The notes under the pieces: model-generated
What the model was told of the DNA's origin: nothing
Databases searched by the model: none
What the model saw: the letters and a program-made list of their open reading frames with translations, nothing else
Made by a program: the position numbers and the translations under genes
NCBI RefSeq assembly: GCF_040954835.1
Contig: NC_090700.1
Coordinates: 19,325,501 to 19,389,500, forward strand
Reading direction: 5' to 3'
From: Lepisosteus oculatus
Lineage: Eukaryota > Chordata > Actinopteri > Semionotiformes > Lepisosteidae
Length of the DNA: 64,000 nt
Shown: in pieces, positions 36,501 through 51,500 of the stretch
How positions within the stretch are numbered: the stretch's first letter is position 1
Layout: every line of letters begins with the position of its first letter

Positions 36501-39500
36501 ATGAAAGACTGGTAGGAAGCCAGTAAAAGTTCCAAGCAAATTAAGCATCACAAGATCTTTCGTTTGTTAAACAGAAGACTGGAATTCTTATTTACAATGC
36601 ATTTCATTTTACTTAATGTTCAAACACCCTGTGTGAGGCTTACACCACTGCAACATCTTGTTTGTTTAAAAGTGTCATTCCACAATCTTGACTGTTCTAG
36701 TTGCTGTGGAGCCACACTAAAGGACATAATTGGAATCTTGATACATGGGATATATTTCAAGACAATTTATGATGGTAGACACACTTTTAGAACTCTAGTT
36801 GATTTACTGATAGACCTGTCAGGCGTCTTGTGAAATAAAACAAGAACTGTTGCTCTTCAAAGAATCTCTATGAAAACAGCTCACAAAAAAGCCAGCTGCT
36901 CAAAATAAAGAATGCTACACCATATATAAAATGTTCTGTGCAAAGAAATACCATAATGGGCAGGAAAGAGCTTCTGGTAGACAATTAATAAACAGCCAGT
37001 GTCTTGGGAGTGATCATATGCACCATGAGTACACCACAGTTGATGGTATGACTTCCAATGGTATGACTTCCAAAGGGTTAGGGCAAGTTTTTCTTACACA
37101 TTTTTCTAATTTGAACATAATTCTGATTTGCCTTAACATTTTTAGTGGTATCTGTTATTCATTTATACATTTTATGAAGTGCTAATATCTATGCAGATAT
37201 ACCGTAGTTGGGGTGCATTCACCTGATCTAAAGTCCCACTGGCGCTGTCCAGAATGTTGCCTTTGCAAAATTATCACTAGAAAAAGGTTTCTGGCCTTAT
37301 GATTTTATCAACACATCAAAACACAACATTCTTGATTTTATATAATTGTTAAATCAACAAAATCAACAATTATGAACAGAGAGATAATACACATTAACTT
37401 TTGTATTTTGTCTTTTTAATCAATGAGAAGATTATATAGATGTTTGGTGGATTTAAAGTCTAAGACTTTCATATTTTGTTTTTATACTCAATATTATTTA
37501 TAGTTTGGAGAGCTTTGAGAAGCCACTCAAAAAGGCATTATTATTAATAATAAATATTCATGCTTGTGTAAATTGATTTGATAAACAACATTGTCATCAT
37601 GCAGTGCAGGAAAACACTTTCTAAAGGGATAAAATGACTAAAATGAATAAAATTAATCTTTCTTATGTAACATGTCGAAAAAGACAAGTCATCAGTTTTG
37701 ACTAGAATCTAATATTCCCCGATATGTTCAGCTCTTTTTTGGAAAAAAAAAAAAGTGTTGAAAGCTTACATGAGAGGAAGAAGCTTTGAAGAAAGTCAGA
37801 ACCAACTTCCAGGTCAGCAGATACCCCAATATACAACAATACTCGTCACTTAAGCTCTGGACAACTGCAAATTCTCCGACCTGGACACCCCCAAGAATGT
37901 TATCTAGCAGTTCTTCAGTCGCAGCAAACACTGACATTAGAGCAGCAGGTGGTGACCTACATTTATGAAACAAAGATTAAAAGCATAATGATACATGACA
38001 TATCATAGTAAGGTAATAAAAATAGCCTCATTAACTAAGAATTCTAGAAGCCATTCAGTGTATACTACATGAGAACATATATTCAAAACTACTCTAAAAT
38101 ATCTAATACCGAGGTGGTCAACTCTGGTCCTATAGGGCTGGTGTGTATGCAGGTTATTAAGAGTGAAACTCGTCCCATCAAGCCAATAATGAGCTGAACC
38201 TGTTAAGAGGTGAGTTGGAATGAAAACCTGCAGACAAACAGGCCTGCAGGACCAGGATTCGATATGCCTAGTGTACTCTTCCATCAACTAACTAATTCAG
38301 GGTCGCTGGGGAGCTGGAGCCTATCCTGGCAAGCAAAGGACGCAAGAAAGGCAAGCACTCTGGACAGGACACCAGTCTATGGCAGAGCACACATAGACAC
38401 ACTCACACAAGAGCCTATTTTCCTAGAAGCCAATTAACCTACCACCATGTCTTTGAACTGTGGGAGGAAACCAAGCACCTGAAGGAAACCCACCCACATG
38501 GACACAGGGAGAACAAAAAAACTCCAAACAGATAGCACCCCAGGAACTGAACCCAGTGCCCCAGTGCTGCGAGGCAGAACTGCTAACCACTGAGCCACCA
38601 TGACCCCCCCGCCAAAATTAGTAAAGCCGTATTGAGACTGTGCTGGGGTGTTGTAGGTTAAAGACACTTACAAAGATGGCTCTTCGCCCTCGTCATCCTC
38701 AGACCTGGCACTGTCACTCTCACTGTCAAACTCTGGAAGCTGAGGCATCACCCTTGAGAGAAAAAAAACACATGCTGAGTAAAACGCATGTTAGTAAACT
38801 TTTTAAATTTCCAATTACAAAACGGAAAGAAATATAATTTATCTGTCATTTGTATCACAATTATTAGCATCAATAGATTTATTGTAATGATTAATACACT
38901 TGTACAGATTCTATGGCAGGCATGACTTTTCATTATTACTAATGAAGCAATTACCTGTGTCACAAAAAAACTGAATCTTTAAAAGTAACTTGCTGGGTTC
39001 ATGTGTGACTGGAGGTTAAGAAATCACATTGAGTGGATGTAATATCAGATAGGAGATTTTAAAAGCACCACTGCCATTTTCAAATGTTATCTTATTTACT
39101 AAAAAAACAAAACTCCTGAACAGCACGACAATATGACTGTATTAGTTTCCAATTAAAGAAGAGATAATTGTTTCACACACACGCAAACTTTCAGCTTACT
39201 TGTTCAACATCTGGAAGACTGTGATCTGGACAGGCCTGGCTTTAAACAGCAGGAGTGGGGCAAGAGTGTTAAGTAAAGTCTGTAATTTATCTGGCAGGTT
39301 TGTTCTCTGTCCTGCTATAAACCTGGGAGGCAGTTTATTTTGGATCAGTTGCTGAACTGGAATATAACTCAGGGCATCGCCTAAAGCCTTCAGTACAGGA
39401 AGAGGGAAGAGGGGATCATCTGGTTCAGTAAACTCTTCTGTGGAGAGAGAGAACAAGAGATTAGTTCATTTTTATAACACATGTAGATTAAACTAAAACT

Positions 39501-42500
39501 GAGGTGATAACGCCACACATCTATTATTCCGAAACTGACTGCTATCACTGTATACAATAGCCAAATTTAACGTTATATATGCTGTATATTACTGTTTTTA
39601 ATAGTACTGATATCAATAAGATCTTTTGAAACTGATCCAGCTGCAAACACAATGCCTTTGCAAAAGTACTATTCAAAAATGTAATAATCAAACTGAAGAT
39701 TCTTATTAGTGAAGGATGTTGAATGTCAGAAAAATCTGCAAAAAATATCAAAAATGTGAAAGTTACTGATTACATATGTATTCAGACCCCTAACTTAATA
39801 CCTGGGTGGAAACATTTTTGACAGTAATTCCTACTGTCAGTAGTTTGGAAAGGTCTCTACCAACTTTGCACAGCTGATAGCTGAGGAACTACAATAGTCA
39901 AGCCTCACCATACACTGTTTTTAGGATTCAGGCCAGGAGTTTGACTGGGCCACTCAAGGATATTCACTCTCTTCTTCTCTAACCCCACCAGTGTGGCTTT
40001 GGTCTAGTGCTTCAGGTTATTTTTCTGCTGAAATCTAGATTCGCCTATAGTAATATTTCTAATGATGGACTTCACTGTAATCGAAGGAAAAAAAAAAACT
40101 TTATTCTGATCTGTGCGGTGATCTGTGTTCAAAAGCTCCTTGATCTTCATGGTTCCTGTAACTGCCTCAAGCTGTGCTGTTCACTTATCACATTTACCAA
40201 AATAAAGTATATCACAAAGGCATTATTTTACTTGGCTTTAGAACTATTGGTTACACCAGCATTAGGTGAAACCAAAACATCACAATAGTGCAAAGTGTCG
40301 GATAACAGGCTTGCAAATGATTTTTCATAATTTGACAATTTGAAAATGCTTTTGTGCAGTACTTTCCATCACTGTTGAATTGTAACCCTAGTTTCTCTAT
40401 TCCTATTAAAAAGCTTGAAAGTGTCTCACACTTTCATTCTACACATAGTTTCAGTATTCAAGAAGTAAAACTGGAGGCTAAGAAAGAGATTGAGCAAAAG
40501 AAGGACTGTGCTCACCTGTGATCTTTACCAGCAACGGTAGAAGCAGGCTATGCACCCCCTCAGCAAAGAACTCCTCCCATTCGCTCATCAGGTTAACTGG
40601 GAGGAGCTCCACCATAGCTGCAGGGGGAGCGGTGAAAAATTCACTCAGAGCCACAATTAAGTCACATGTCTGGCACACAAACAGCTGTACCCAAGGATTC
40701 CAATACAGTGAAGTGTTCTCACTTGCAGTCTAAAAGAGAGGAAGGGAAGCAATCATCATTGGGGCAACACTTTTTTTGCAACATTAGTAAAAGCCTGTAA
40801 TAAATTTGTTGGAACACATTGCCAGGACTTTAATCCTTGCAAGGATTAGCTGAACTGAAAAACAAAGTACTTATTAGACTTTTCTGGAGGCTTTCAAAAT
40901 ATTGATAAGGACTCATAATTTCAACCAAAAGTGCTACTCAAAAATCACTACAATCAAAATAAAATTAGACAGAGAATCTGTGTGAAATCATTACAATTCT
41001 GCAATACTGAATAAACTGTGGGTGGCACAGTTGTTAGCATTGCTGCCTTGCAGCTTTGGGGCCCTGGGTTCAGTTCTAGACCTGGGCTGCTATCTGCACG
41101 TTTGTATGTTCTCCCTGTGTTCATGTGGGTTTCCTCTAGGTGCTCCAGGTCAGTTTCCTCCCACAGTACAAAGACATTCTGTTAGGTTAATTGGCTTCTG
41201 AGAAAATTGACCCTAGATGTGTGTGCGCGTGTTTTTGTTTGTGTGTGTGCGCTGAAATGAACTGGCATCCCATCAAAAGTGTACCCTGCCTTGCGCCAGT
41301 TGCTTGCTGAATTGGAAGAAACAGTTAGAAAATGGATGCATAGTTTCTGAAAAACACTCACTTTAAAATCCTTGTGACCCAGGAGGAGTGGCAATATTTG
41401 CAAAAACAAGGTTAAAAGAGTCTTACAATAGATCTTACAATATCGTTTGCTTGTTTGTCTGCCTATACCATAGGTGGTTTAAAGGGAAGGTAAAACACAT
41501 TATAAAAAGCGTGTTTCTGATGATTTACTCAGGATAATGAACTTCATGGTCAATCATTAGAACTATTATAAAGGATAGAGATTCAACACATCCAAAATAC
41601 ACAGGCAAGGGAGAGAAAAAACAAGGAAAAAAGACAAAGAAACAGAGAAGACAAAGAGAGGAAAGAGAAGGAATATCACCACCACCCTCCTCTTTGAGCT
41701 TGAGCAATGCAAGAGGACCATTTCCTGACTTCTTCATGACTGGAATATAAAGCATGAGGTCTAACTTAGTTTAGGAAATTTTGGTTTCCTTTATTGTGTA
41801 ATACTCAGGACTTCTATCCTATTTTATTTTGGAGCGGTGGATCCGTGGCTAAGGATCTGTGCCTGTGGCTGGAAGGTTGCCGGTTCAAATCCCTCGGCTG
41901 GCAGAGGAATCCTACTCCGTTGGGCTCCTGAGCAAGGCCCTTAACCCCAACTGCTCCAGGGGTGCTGTACAATGGCTGACCCTGCGCTTTGACCCCAAGC
42001 TTATCTCCCTGTCTGTTAGTCTCATGGAGAGCAAGCTGGAGTTTGTGAAAAGACAAATTCCTAATGCAAGAAATTGTATGTGGCTAATAAAGTGATCTGA
42101 TCTGATTTTAGTGCTCCATTTTTAAAACAGGAATTGATTCCCATTCAGTTTGGGGCATCAATGTTGGAGGAAGTAACATTTAATTATGTTTAGGATCCAT
42201 TTCTTAAAAATGCAGATTACTCTATTTGTATAGGCCTTCTGACATACTGTAGATTTGTACATCTATGTTATAATACTTCAGTTATTTCCTGGCCCTGCTA
42301 ACTTGTAATAATATTATTTATAATGTATATATAAAGTATAAATGGTATAGCGATTAGCACTGCAGCCTCACAGCTCTTGGGTCCTGGGTTCGCTTTTGGT
42401 TTGAGGTGCTATCTGTGTGGAGGATGAATGTTCTACTGGGTTGCATGGGTTTTCTCTGGGTGCTCTGCTTTTCTTCCCCCTCCCTAAGACATATCCTAAC

Positions 42501-45500
42501 AGCTAACTCTAAATTCTCCGTGTGTGTGCTGTGAGAGACAGATAACCCAGTCCTGCCTTATGCCCTATACTTCCAGGTTGCTATGACCAAGATCATGCAT
42601 ATATTTATATTAACTTATTTTATGATCTTAACTTGATTTTAAACTTCTTTGCATTTAGTACAAACACTTTTATTAACCTATTTCTCACCAGAAACAACAA
42701 CTTTTATTGTTTAAAAACAATATATAAACTGAAATTGCAAAAATTAATGATCAGTTGAGTCTGTTTAAAAAAAACACAGGCAAAACCTCCAGTTTCACCT
42801 TTCCTTTTAACATATAAAATGCACCACAAATGATTTTTTTCAAAGAAACTAAAGAATGTGAAATAACCACTATCAGAGAGAGTTTTATATCCCAGTCTTT
42901 CATAATAAAATTTGAATAACCACTTCTCCATGAGAACATTTTCAACAAGCCCTGACAGTGAAAATACAAGTGAAAATTGAAATGAACTGACATAACCTTA
43001 CCTCCAGCCAAGCTAGCATTGAGCAGAGGATAAAATCCCACTGAGAATCTTTCAGAAAAGATGGAGAGTGACTTGACAGCCAACACAGGAAGCGAATCAT
43101 TTCTACATTGAGAGCCAAGAGTTCTGGAGAAGCCTCCTTTAGGTCACTTGAACACAAGAAGGAAAATCAGATGACAAAGCATGTCTTTAACATTAGCTTG
43201 TAAACTGAGATGTAGTTAGTAAAAGGGAGCTGAACACTTTTGATTACATATAATTAAGTGAAACATCCTACAATTTCTATGGAGAGAAAAAAAATGAAAA
43301 CATATACTGCTGTGCAAAAATCTTAGCTATTGTAGAAACAATCAGGAGTCACAATGTATGTACATTAAGAACATCATCAATTTACTCAATAATTAACTCA
43401 AAGCTTTCAGAAGAATTTTCTGCTATTATAGCAGGTTTATTAACACTGCTTAGCTTGGGTGAGAAGAAAAATCTTGTCATTTAAATACAATAACTCACAT
43501 GAGTCAGTCTTCAAAAACCTTATCACAGCTAATAAGATGTGTTTGAGTAACTAATCCATCACTTTTACTTATTAAATCTACCTGCTGAGTCTTCTTCGTC
43601 CTTCTGTTCCACAATACATATTAAAAAAGGTGAATTTAGGTTTTTTATGCTGCAAATTACAGATCTATCAGGATGAACTATTAGGTTAAAACAAAATAGC
43701 TGAAATTTGTGTTTTTCATTACCAAACATTTTCTACACTTACCAGGGAAACACATTTGAAATGTTTTTTACAATAATTATTTTAAAATAATTTTGAAAAA
43801 ATATTTTACAGGATTGAAGAATTAAGGCTGGAGAACTTAATTTACACTAATACATTTTATTCAGTCATACTTTTGAAACAGCTGGAGATGCAGTGAATCT
43901 CAATGATTAATAGTTTAATTAATATTAACATGGTTAATATTTTGGAAGATTAATGGACCAAATAGGCCAATTTATCATTGTTCTTTCCAGCATTCAAATA
44001 ACATTTGAGGATTTAAATGTGTTTAATTCATTTTTTGTGTCGGCAGAATTCAGATATCGGCTCTGCAACAACCTAACTTGTCGGTGAGAGATGGAAGAAA
44101 AGCTACAAGTTCAACAAAACTGTCAATTCTAAAGTAAAGTACTCTGGCTACTTTTAGTGACAATTATCATATACCAGAGAAGGCTAATTCTTAAGATCAC
44201 GGATATTATTTACTAACAAAATAGAAACAAATACATTTCAAGACTGTCATATATAAAATTATATAAAAAAATTATATATAAAATTATAAAAGTAATCAAG
44301 AAGGTTAACCTCAACAGTTCTTTCAAGCAAGCAGAACAGAAGCACAAGTGAAATTATGTCAATAGTTAAGTCTGCACTGCTATAAGAGTTTGTTATAAAT
44401 AATTTTAAATACATGGAACATATTCTGTAAGCCAAATTGTGATGGCACAAAAGATGGATTTTTAAAGGACACAAGAAGGTTCAATGCCGATTTAATTAAA
44501 GAATTAATTATGGTATTATAGTTTTATGACCGGCATGAACAGCATAGTAAATTTAACAGACTTTGCAAAAATAGCAAATTCTGATATAGCACTTTCATTT
44601 TAAAAATCACTTACACATTAAAGAGAAATGACTCCTCTTTTCTGTTTCTCCACTCCATCATTGTGGTAAGAAATGCCAGTAAGACCTCCTGGTCTACAGT
44701 GATTTCACTTCTTAAACAGCAGTGGAGGACAGCTAGGCATCCACGGCCACCTACAGCAGCACAATGTTTAAAAAAAATGATTTACGTAAAAGGACGAATC
44801 AATCTGAATTAGAGATCGAAGAAAAAGGATACCAAATAGGTTTTTATTCCAGTCTCATCTATTGTCTATGATGTCTACACTCATCTTAAGACTGCAAAGG
44901 TTTTGCCGCTTTGCTTTGTTCTGGTGATTGTATTGTAAAATTGCATTAGATTACCTCTTTTCTTTATAGCACTTCATACCGACCAGTTTTTAATAAAATC
45001 ACCTCATTTGGAATTGTCCTGTTGGTTTTTAAAAACTTGGTTATTTGGCAACAACTTCTGTACCCGCATGGAGGGGGAAAAGAATAAGACAGGTAATGTG
45101 CCCCTCTAACACGCACACCTGCAGAACCATTTGTTATCTGACGTGCTATAAACTGGCACACACGTCTCCTGGCAGGCGCCTCACTCATCAATGCTACTGC
45201 AAGCCCACAGGCTCCTGGCAAACTGCAGTAATCACTGTTTCACTTATGCCCAGCAGTGCGTAGCCAATCTGCGCAGCTGCTTGGGGAAATCATGGTTACT
45301 GCCAGCCCATAACAGGGCCCCAGCTGTAACTTATGATATCTGGGTCATAGACCTCAACCTGCTCTTGAGACAAGCACCTTTACTGATTTAGCTGCTCAGG
45401 AGGCCTGAAAATTATGCATTTTTATACCATTAAGTGGTTTTCTTTCCAACTGCTTTCAAAAATGGTCGTGAAATCAATACGCTTAAAAACCTCAGTTATC

Positions 45501-48500
45501 ACTATGAGCAAAGCACTCATTTTAAGCACTTGAAAGAAGTTAAAAGCAAAAGGTTTTGAAACTGAGTGTACAACACTACAAACGAGCTTGCATGAACAAA
45601 GAGCACACAAACGAAATAACCTAACCATCATAGTTCTTCTCCTTAAATATAAATACTATTACTGAAAGACTACTGAAAGGACAAGAATAATTTGAAGAAA
45701 AATATTTTAAACAATCTCTTTAAGGAATTAACTGTGTGGTTTGATAAACAGTGTCATTAACTTTCAATATGATACAGTTGTTATTGAATTACTGAATTAA
45801 AAAAAAACATTTAGCACTTACTTTGAATGCTGGAGAGACTAGTCTCTTGCCACCTCAGAAGCTCCGCAATGGAGAGAGCCACTAATGACTCCTGTTCATC
45901 TCTTGACAGGAACGAACAGAGGCCTTGAATGGTAGAGATGTTTTGTTCGGTCAGTGGGAAGAAGCTAAGAAAAAGCAGGAGCAGTTATTATCATCCCCGT
46001 TTTCTTCACCCAAAACAAACTAGAGCTAAACTTTCCAGAGGAAAAATTCTATGACTTTTTAAATTACTCGCTTGTATAAAATGTCTTGACGAGCCAGTTT
46101 AAATCATGCAGCACATTTCCTTTTCTTGCCTACTGTACATTTTTCACAATGTCATCACAGCAACAAATCTTTTTCTTGCAAGGAGCTTTTAAAAATATTT
46201 CCCAAAACCAATTACAAGGACTATGGAAAAGTTTTATAAAGTTTTAGAATAATGTATGTCTGCTGTCCTGCTTGAGTCTATGGTCTGACACATGTAAGCT
46301 CCCTATCAAAACCAAACGAATACAACCTTTACAAGATTCACAAACCAAGCAGTAATGGGTGTTTGTAAGCACAACTGTAACTTAAACAATGGCAATAAGA
46401 CTTTGTAATATGTAACATTTAAACATATGTAACATTTTTAAAATGCCTGCAACATTTATCAATTGTATGGATTAATCACTTCACGTGAAGCCCTTACCTC
46501 TCTACTGTTCCATATAGGTTCTGAATATCATAATTCCTGGGGCCTCTTCTTTCAATGTATTTAGCCAGAGTCAGGGCCCACAACGAGCCTTCCTCCAAAG
46601 ACCTAATTGAAGAAGAAATTCAACTGTCGGGTTGTTTTGGGAAGTGATTTTATCAGACCCCCGTTATTTTGAGAGAAACATTTACATTTATATGAAAAAA
46701 AAGAATAGATGAAGCAAGGGGCTGTAACAAACAAACAAATAAGAAGCACAGAAAACCCAAACAAAGTTACTGTCGATTAAAATAGCATTTAAAAGATTAT
46801 GGTAAAAAGTCACCTAGAATACAGTGTTTCAAGGACGTCACACCATGCTCCACTCTCTCTACTAATTCTGTCTTGTGTTATGTTCATTTCTTGAAGTATT
46901 CCATGATATTCCGATACAACAGTAGGAGAATATTCCATTTCTTCGCACCACTGTAGGGCATAAAGGATTTCTGAGACTAATTAGAAAAACAGAAAGAAGA
47001 GTAATTTCATTAGACATCAAATATATCACTATCAAATGCATACACTTCAAAAAAGACTATGCAAAGTGAAAAACAGAAAAAAAAACAGGAAACATGTACC
47101 AAACTTCCCCTTTAAAATCCTTTGGGAAAATAATGTGAAATGAATTAGGCAAAATCAGTTCTTTCTCATCAATACCACATAAAGATGCTCTTAGATCCTC
47201 TCAGATATGCTTATTCCCCTTTCATAATAGGAAGACAAACCTCTTACACCTCAATGAGGAAGATGGGCCTCTTCTTGCTTGTAACTTTTCTTATGTGAAC
47301 TTGATCTCAAAATGATCTGTATTACCTGTGCGCTTCACGTCCGGAAGATGAAGAGAGTCTTTCTCATGAAAGCTTTCCAAGCTTGAAGAAGTGAAGATGA
47401 TTCGGCCCAGCAGAGCTGAGGCACAGAGGTGACTGGGAACCTTAAGAGAGGCACGAAACTTCCACACCTCCAAACACGGATATTCACAATTTACCCGCAG
47501 CCTCCCAGATAGCAGAGGATATTTCAACCACTGCAGAACCAAATTGACAACACGCAAGTTATAAAAAATGAAGTTTTCCAAGACAAGGCTCTTCATTAGT
47601 AATTTATGTAATGTAGGAAGGACATGATTCCAAAAATCATTCTCAACAAAGTATTTCTAACCTTACCAATACACCGTTTCAGGGTCTTTCAAACACATGC
47701 AATTACAGCCTCTCTTCAATCAGATGAAGAAAGAGTTGTAAAATAATATGAAAACCTTTATTTGCACGAAAAGGAAAAAAGTCTCAGAGTACTTACAAAG
47801 AGCTCTTAGCTGTAGCACCATTTTTTCTGGTTCTTACAACAGTTGTCAGGGTTAATTACACAAACTGTTAACATTTAGTGTATAAAACCCCCCATGACTC
47901 TGTATACGTGAGGTCTTGCTTCATAAAAGACTACAAATCAGACTTTCACATGAGAAGAATGAGTCACTGGATACTTCATAACTCATAATATAAAACGTTT
48001 AGAAAAATCCCCGCACTTATTATTAAAGCTAAAATGGGATTACAGCACTACAGAAATCCACAACGTCTGATAACGTGCAATTTTCTCACAACCTGTGGAG
48101 GCAGTGCCAGTCTCATCATCTTCCATTCCAAATCAGTGGGTGTTAAACAAGAAAGGAATTTTTCCAAAATCTTATGACTGGATTTATTGGCCTTTATGAG
48201 GGTTTCTGCCAAACTCTGCACAGCAGAAACAAGTACTTGTAGGCTGAAAAAAAAAATTCAAATCATATTTCCAGTCAGTAAACAGTCCTTAAGCATCCCC
48301 ACAATGTCATTTCACAGTCCAAGCCTATCATTTCCATCTCATTTAGATGTTGTGCTTAACACATGGCTTTCAGTGTCACAAAATGCATGCATTAGCACTG
48401 CATACTAAGCAGCCAGTAACCACAGATTGGGGGTACTTGAGATATCAGGGTAACTTTAAACATTATGGCAAGGATATCAATAAGATAAAAAAGCAATTGC

Positions 48501-51500
48501 ACTCTGCATAATGCTTTCATTATCTCATGCTATCATTACAATAGAAGGCAGGCATCTTATTTGTCTATCCTAACACCCAAGTGTCCTCAGTTTATCGGAC
48601 ATCGTCACAAAACTGAAGCGCCCAAATTTTGTTTCTAAGAAACAAAAATAACAGGGACGAAATGAAGTCTCGTCTCTGATTCTGTTTACGGCTACACAAA
48701 TAAAGTTAAGAAAGAGCTGCACAAGTACAGTTTATAAATATAATATAAATATAGACCATCTTAAAACTCTTTAGGGAAGACTAAAAAGTTTGCATTATTT
48801 TCAGAGGCCTCATAACTCAAAATGCACTGCTAACGCCAACCTATTTTTCTTCCTTTACAGTTACACTGAATCCCATTTTATTATGACGTCCATCTGTTTT
48901 CAAAACCCACTTTGTCTAACAGTGTCATGATGAGCTGGAGCCTAGCAGACACTAGGCACAAGGCAGGATAAACAAGGCGTCTGAGTCCTATTCAGCAATG
49001 CAAGCCCTAGGCAGTGATCAGAATACATTTACTGCATTAACAAAAATGTTTGTGATATTTTGCAATTCACATAAAATATTTGTAATTCATAATATTAATA
49101 TGTATTTGTATGCAGATTCACACATTAATCTACAAATGTAGCAGAATTTTGTTGCAAATTAAATAGGGCTAAATGGCCTATCTTGCAAATTGTATTGCAG
49201 TATTATTTTATTTGCAACAAAGCTGATCCAGATTGCTTGAGCAACATGTCTCGGCAGTTAAAAGAGTCTTCTGACTTTCCATGTGCCGTTAAGTGATTCA
49301 AGCATAATGTTCACCAAGAAACAAACAAAAAAAAAATTACCTTTTCACACCAAAAGATGAATTCAGAATTTGTTTCTTGACCCAAAGTGCAGCACTGTGC
49401 AGGAAGGTCCCTTCATTAAAATCTGTGTCCAAACAGCTCACCAACGAGTGCACTCCAGTGAAACAAGTGTGGCTAAGCTTCTGAAGGAGCGAATCTGTCA
49501 AACAAGCCAGCAGGTCACTAATGCTCACAAAGAAGACATTATCTGTTCCACGAGTTGTCAGTATGGAAAGAAGAACTGCATTAGATGAGCACAGTGTTTA
49601 TTGCAGGACTAGACAACAATGGTTCAGCAGGCCTGGAGTCATGCATGTTTTACAGAAACACGTAGCACCTGGCTCAAATAAGTCGTTACGAACGGAGGTA
49701 GAATAAGAACAAAAGGCAACAGTAGCCTACAAACATTGGTGTTTATATCTGATGCATCCTTTCAAGATAGATGCTGACCTGTGCAATGCCTAGGAGCAAT
49801 AATTCTCAGACGTATATAGATCAGCTCATTGTTTCATTAGATGGCAAACTAAAGAGAAGTTAACTCCCAGACAAGAGCGACTATGTTTAATACAAACAAG
49901 AGCATGGCAAAACGAGCTCAATCCAAAATTCAATAAAAATTAACACGAGGAAAAAGTCTACCTGCAAAAGCAGCTAAAATGCGATGTGAAGGAAGCATCT
50001 CTCCTTTCACATACCACCAAAACTGTAACAGGCACTGAAAACGCGAGTTGGGCGACGTTATAGAGAGGCTAATACAAGCAGAGGTAACTGCACTGTGGCA
50101 TCAAGCTATTCAAAAGAGAAACGGACCAAAATTCAGAAATAAAGTGCGACAGCTGTGTATTCATGAAAAAAAGACTGTCAATGTTATTACCTGACAGGTG
50201 AGTAATTTCCTGTCCTTGTGCACACAGCTGAAATAAAGTGAGCAGAAGCTCCTCGGCCGACGACAGCAGCAGGCAGTCCTTCACAGAGCCAAAGAAGTTA
50301 GAGGCCACATCACAGATGAAGGACACCAGAGGCTCAATGTTACCAGCATCAGACAGATTTTTAGCTTTTGTCAGAGTGCTGTGGAGCTTATCGATGATTT
50401 TTTCCACATAGGCTTCGCCAACAAGAGATTCTGTCAAAAAAAACAAAACAACAGAAACAAACACTTGTGAAGACGTATGTTCTGAAAAAAGTTAAACAAA
50501 ACAATTCATAAATCACACTTTAAGAGCAGTCACTAAATGTTGATGTTGTCTAATCACTAAAATAAGCATAAATGTATCTGACACCAATTTCAGAACCTTA
50601 ACAGAAATGTATATAAGCAATAAAACTTTACTATTCATAAGCCTGGTATTGAGTACTAAAGCCAGGAGAATGAAACACAGGATGGACTCCTTCAATATGG
50701 GCCACTGTGATGACTTCTCAGGAAGTTGTTGCAGTAAAACGTACTGCATCAATCACATTTAATTTTTCTTTTGTCTGTTTTTTTGAGATATTTACTTACC
50801 ATTTTGAACGTGCTGTGATAGCGCCATGCTAATTAGAGCCCAGCTGTCTGAATGGCTAGGCTTCATAGCGGAGATCTCTTTCAGCCCTGTGTCACACAGG
50901 GCCTCTGCCAGCACCACCAGTTTCTCGCCCAGCACACCTCCTTTAAGCCAGCCTGAAGTGGCTTCAAACGTTGCTGAATCTGCGCAGGCCTTAAACACAA
51001 AGCATCGGCTTTTAAGAAGGCAGCTCTCCTCAGTTGCACTCAAAACCCCACAGACATTTAATTCCGCAAAACAAAACACTTGATTTTAAAAATCCAATGC
51101 TCTAGAAACAACAAGATAAATGACAAGAAAAATGTATTTAATTTATTTATACTTAAATAAAAAAAACATTCTGAGGTCCATCATTGGAGTTTGACCAATA
51201 CAAGAAATAGAAGCAACGTTATTCAATATTCTAAAAGCCTTCTTTCTTCAAAATCTTTCAAAAAAATGAAAAGAGTATAATGAAATTAAATGAAAATGAA
51301 AAGAGTACCTTTTGTATGATCTGAAGTAGGATTCCCCATTTAAGATCCATCTAAAAAATGTTAGCATAGGAAAAAGATTAGAATTTCATAAAAAACAGCC
51401 ATACTTTTTTCCCCAATATTGGTAATCCTCATGAGAAATGTTTAATAAAGTTGTGATCAATAATTTTGACTTTCTTTCAGCTCAGTAAACTCCATTTGAA

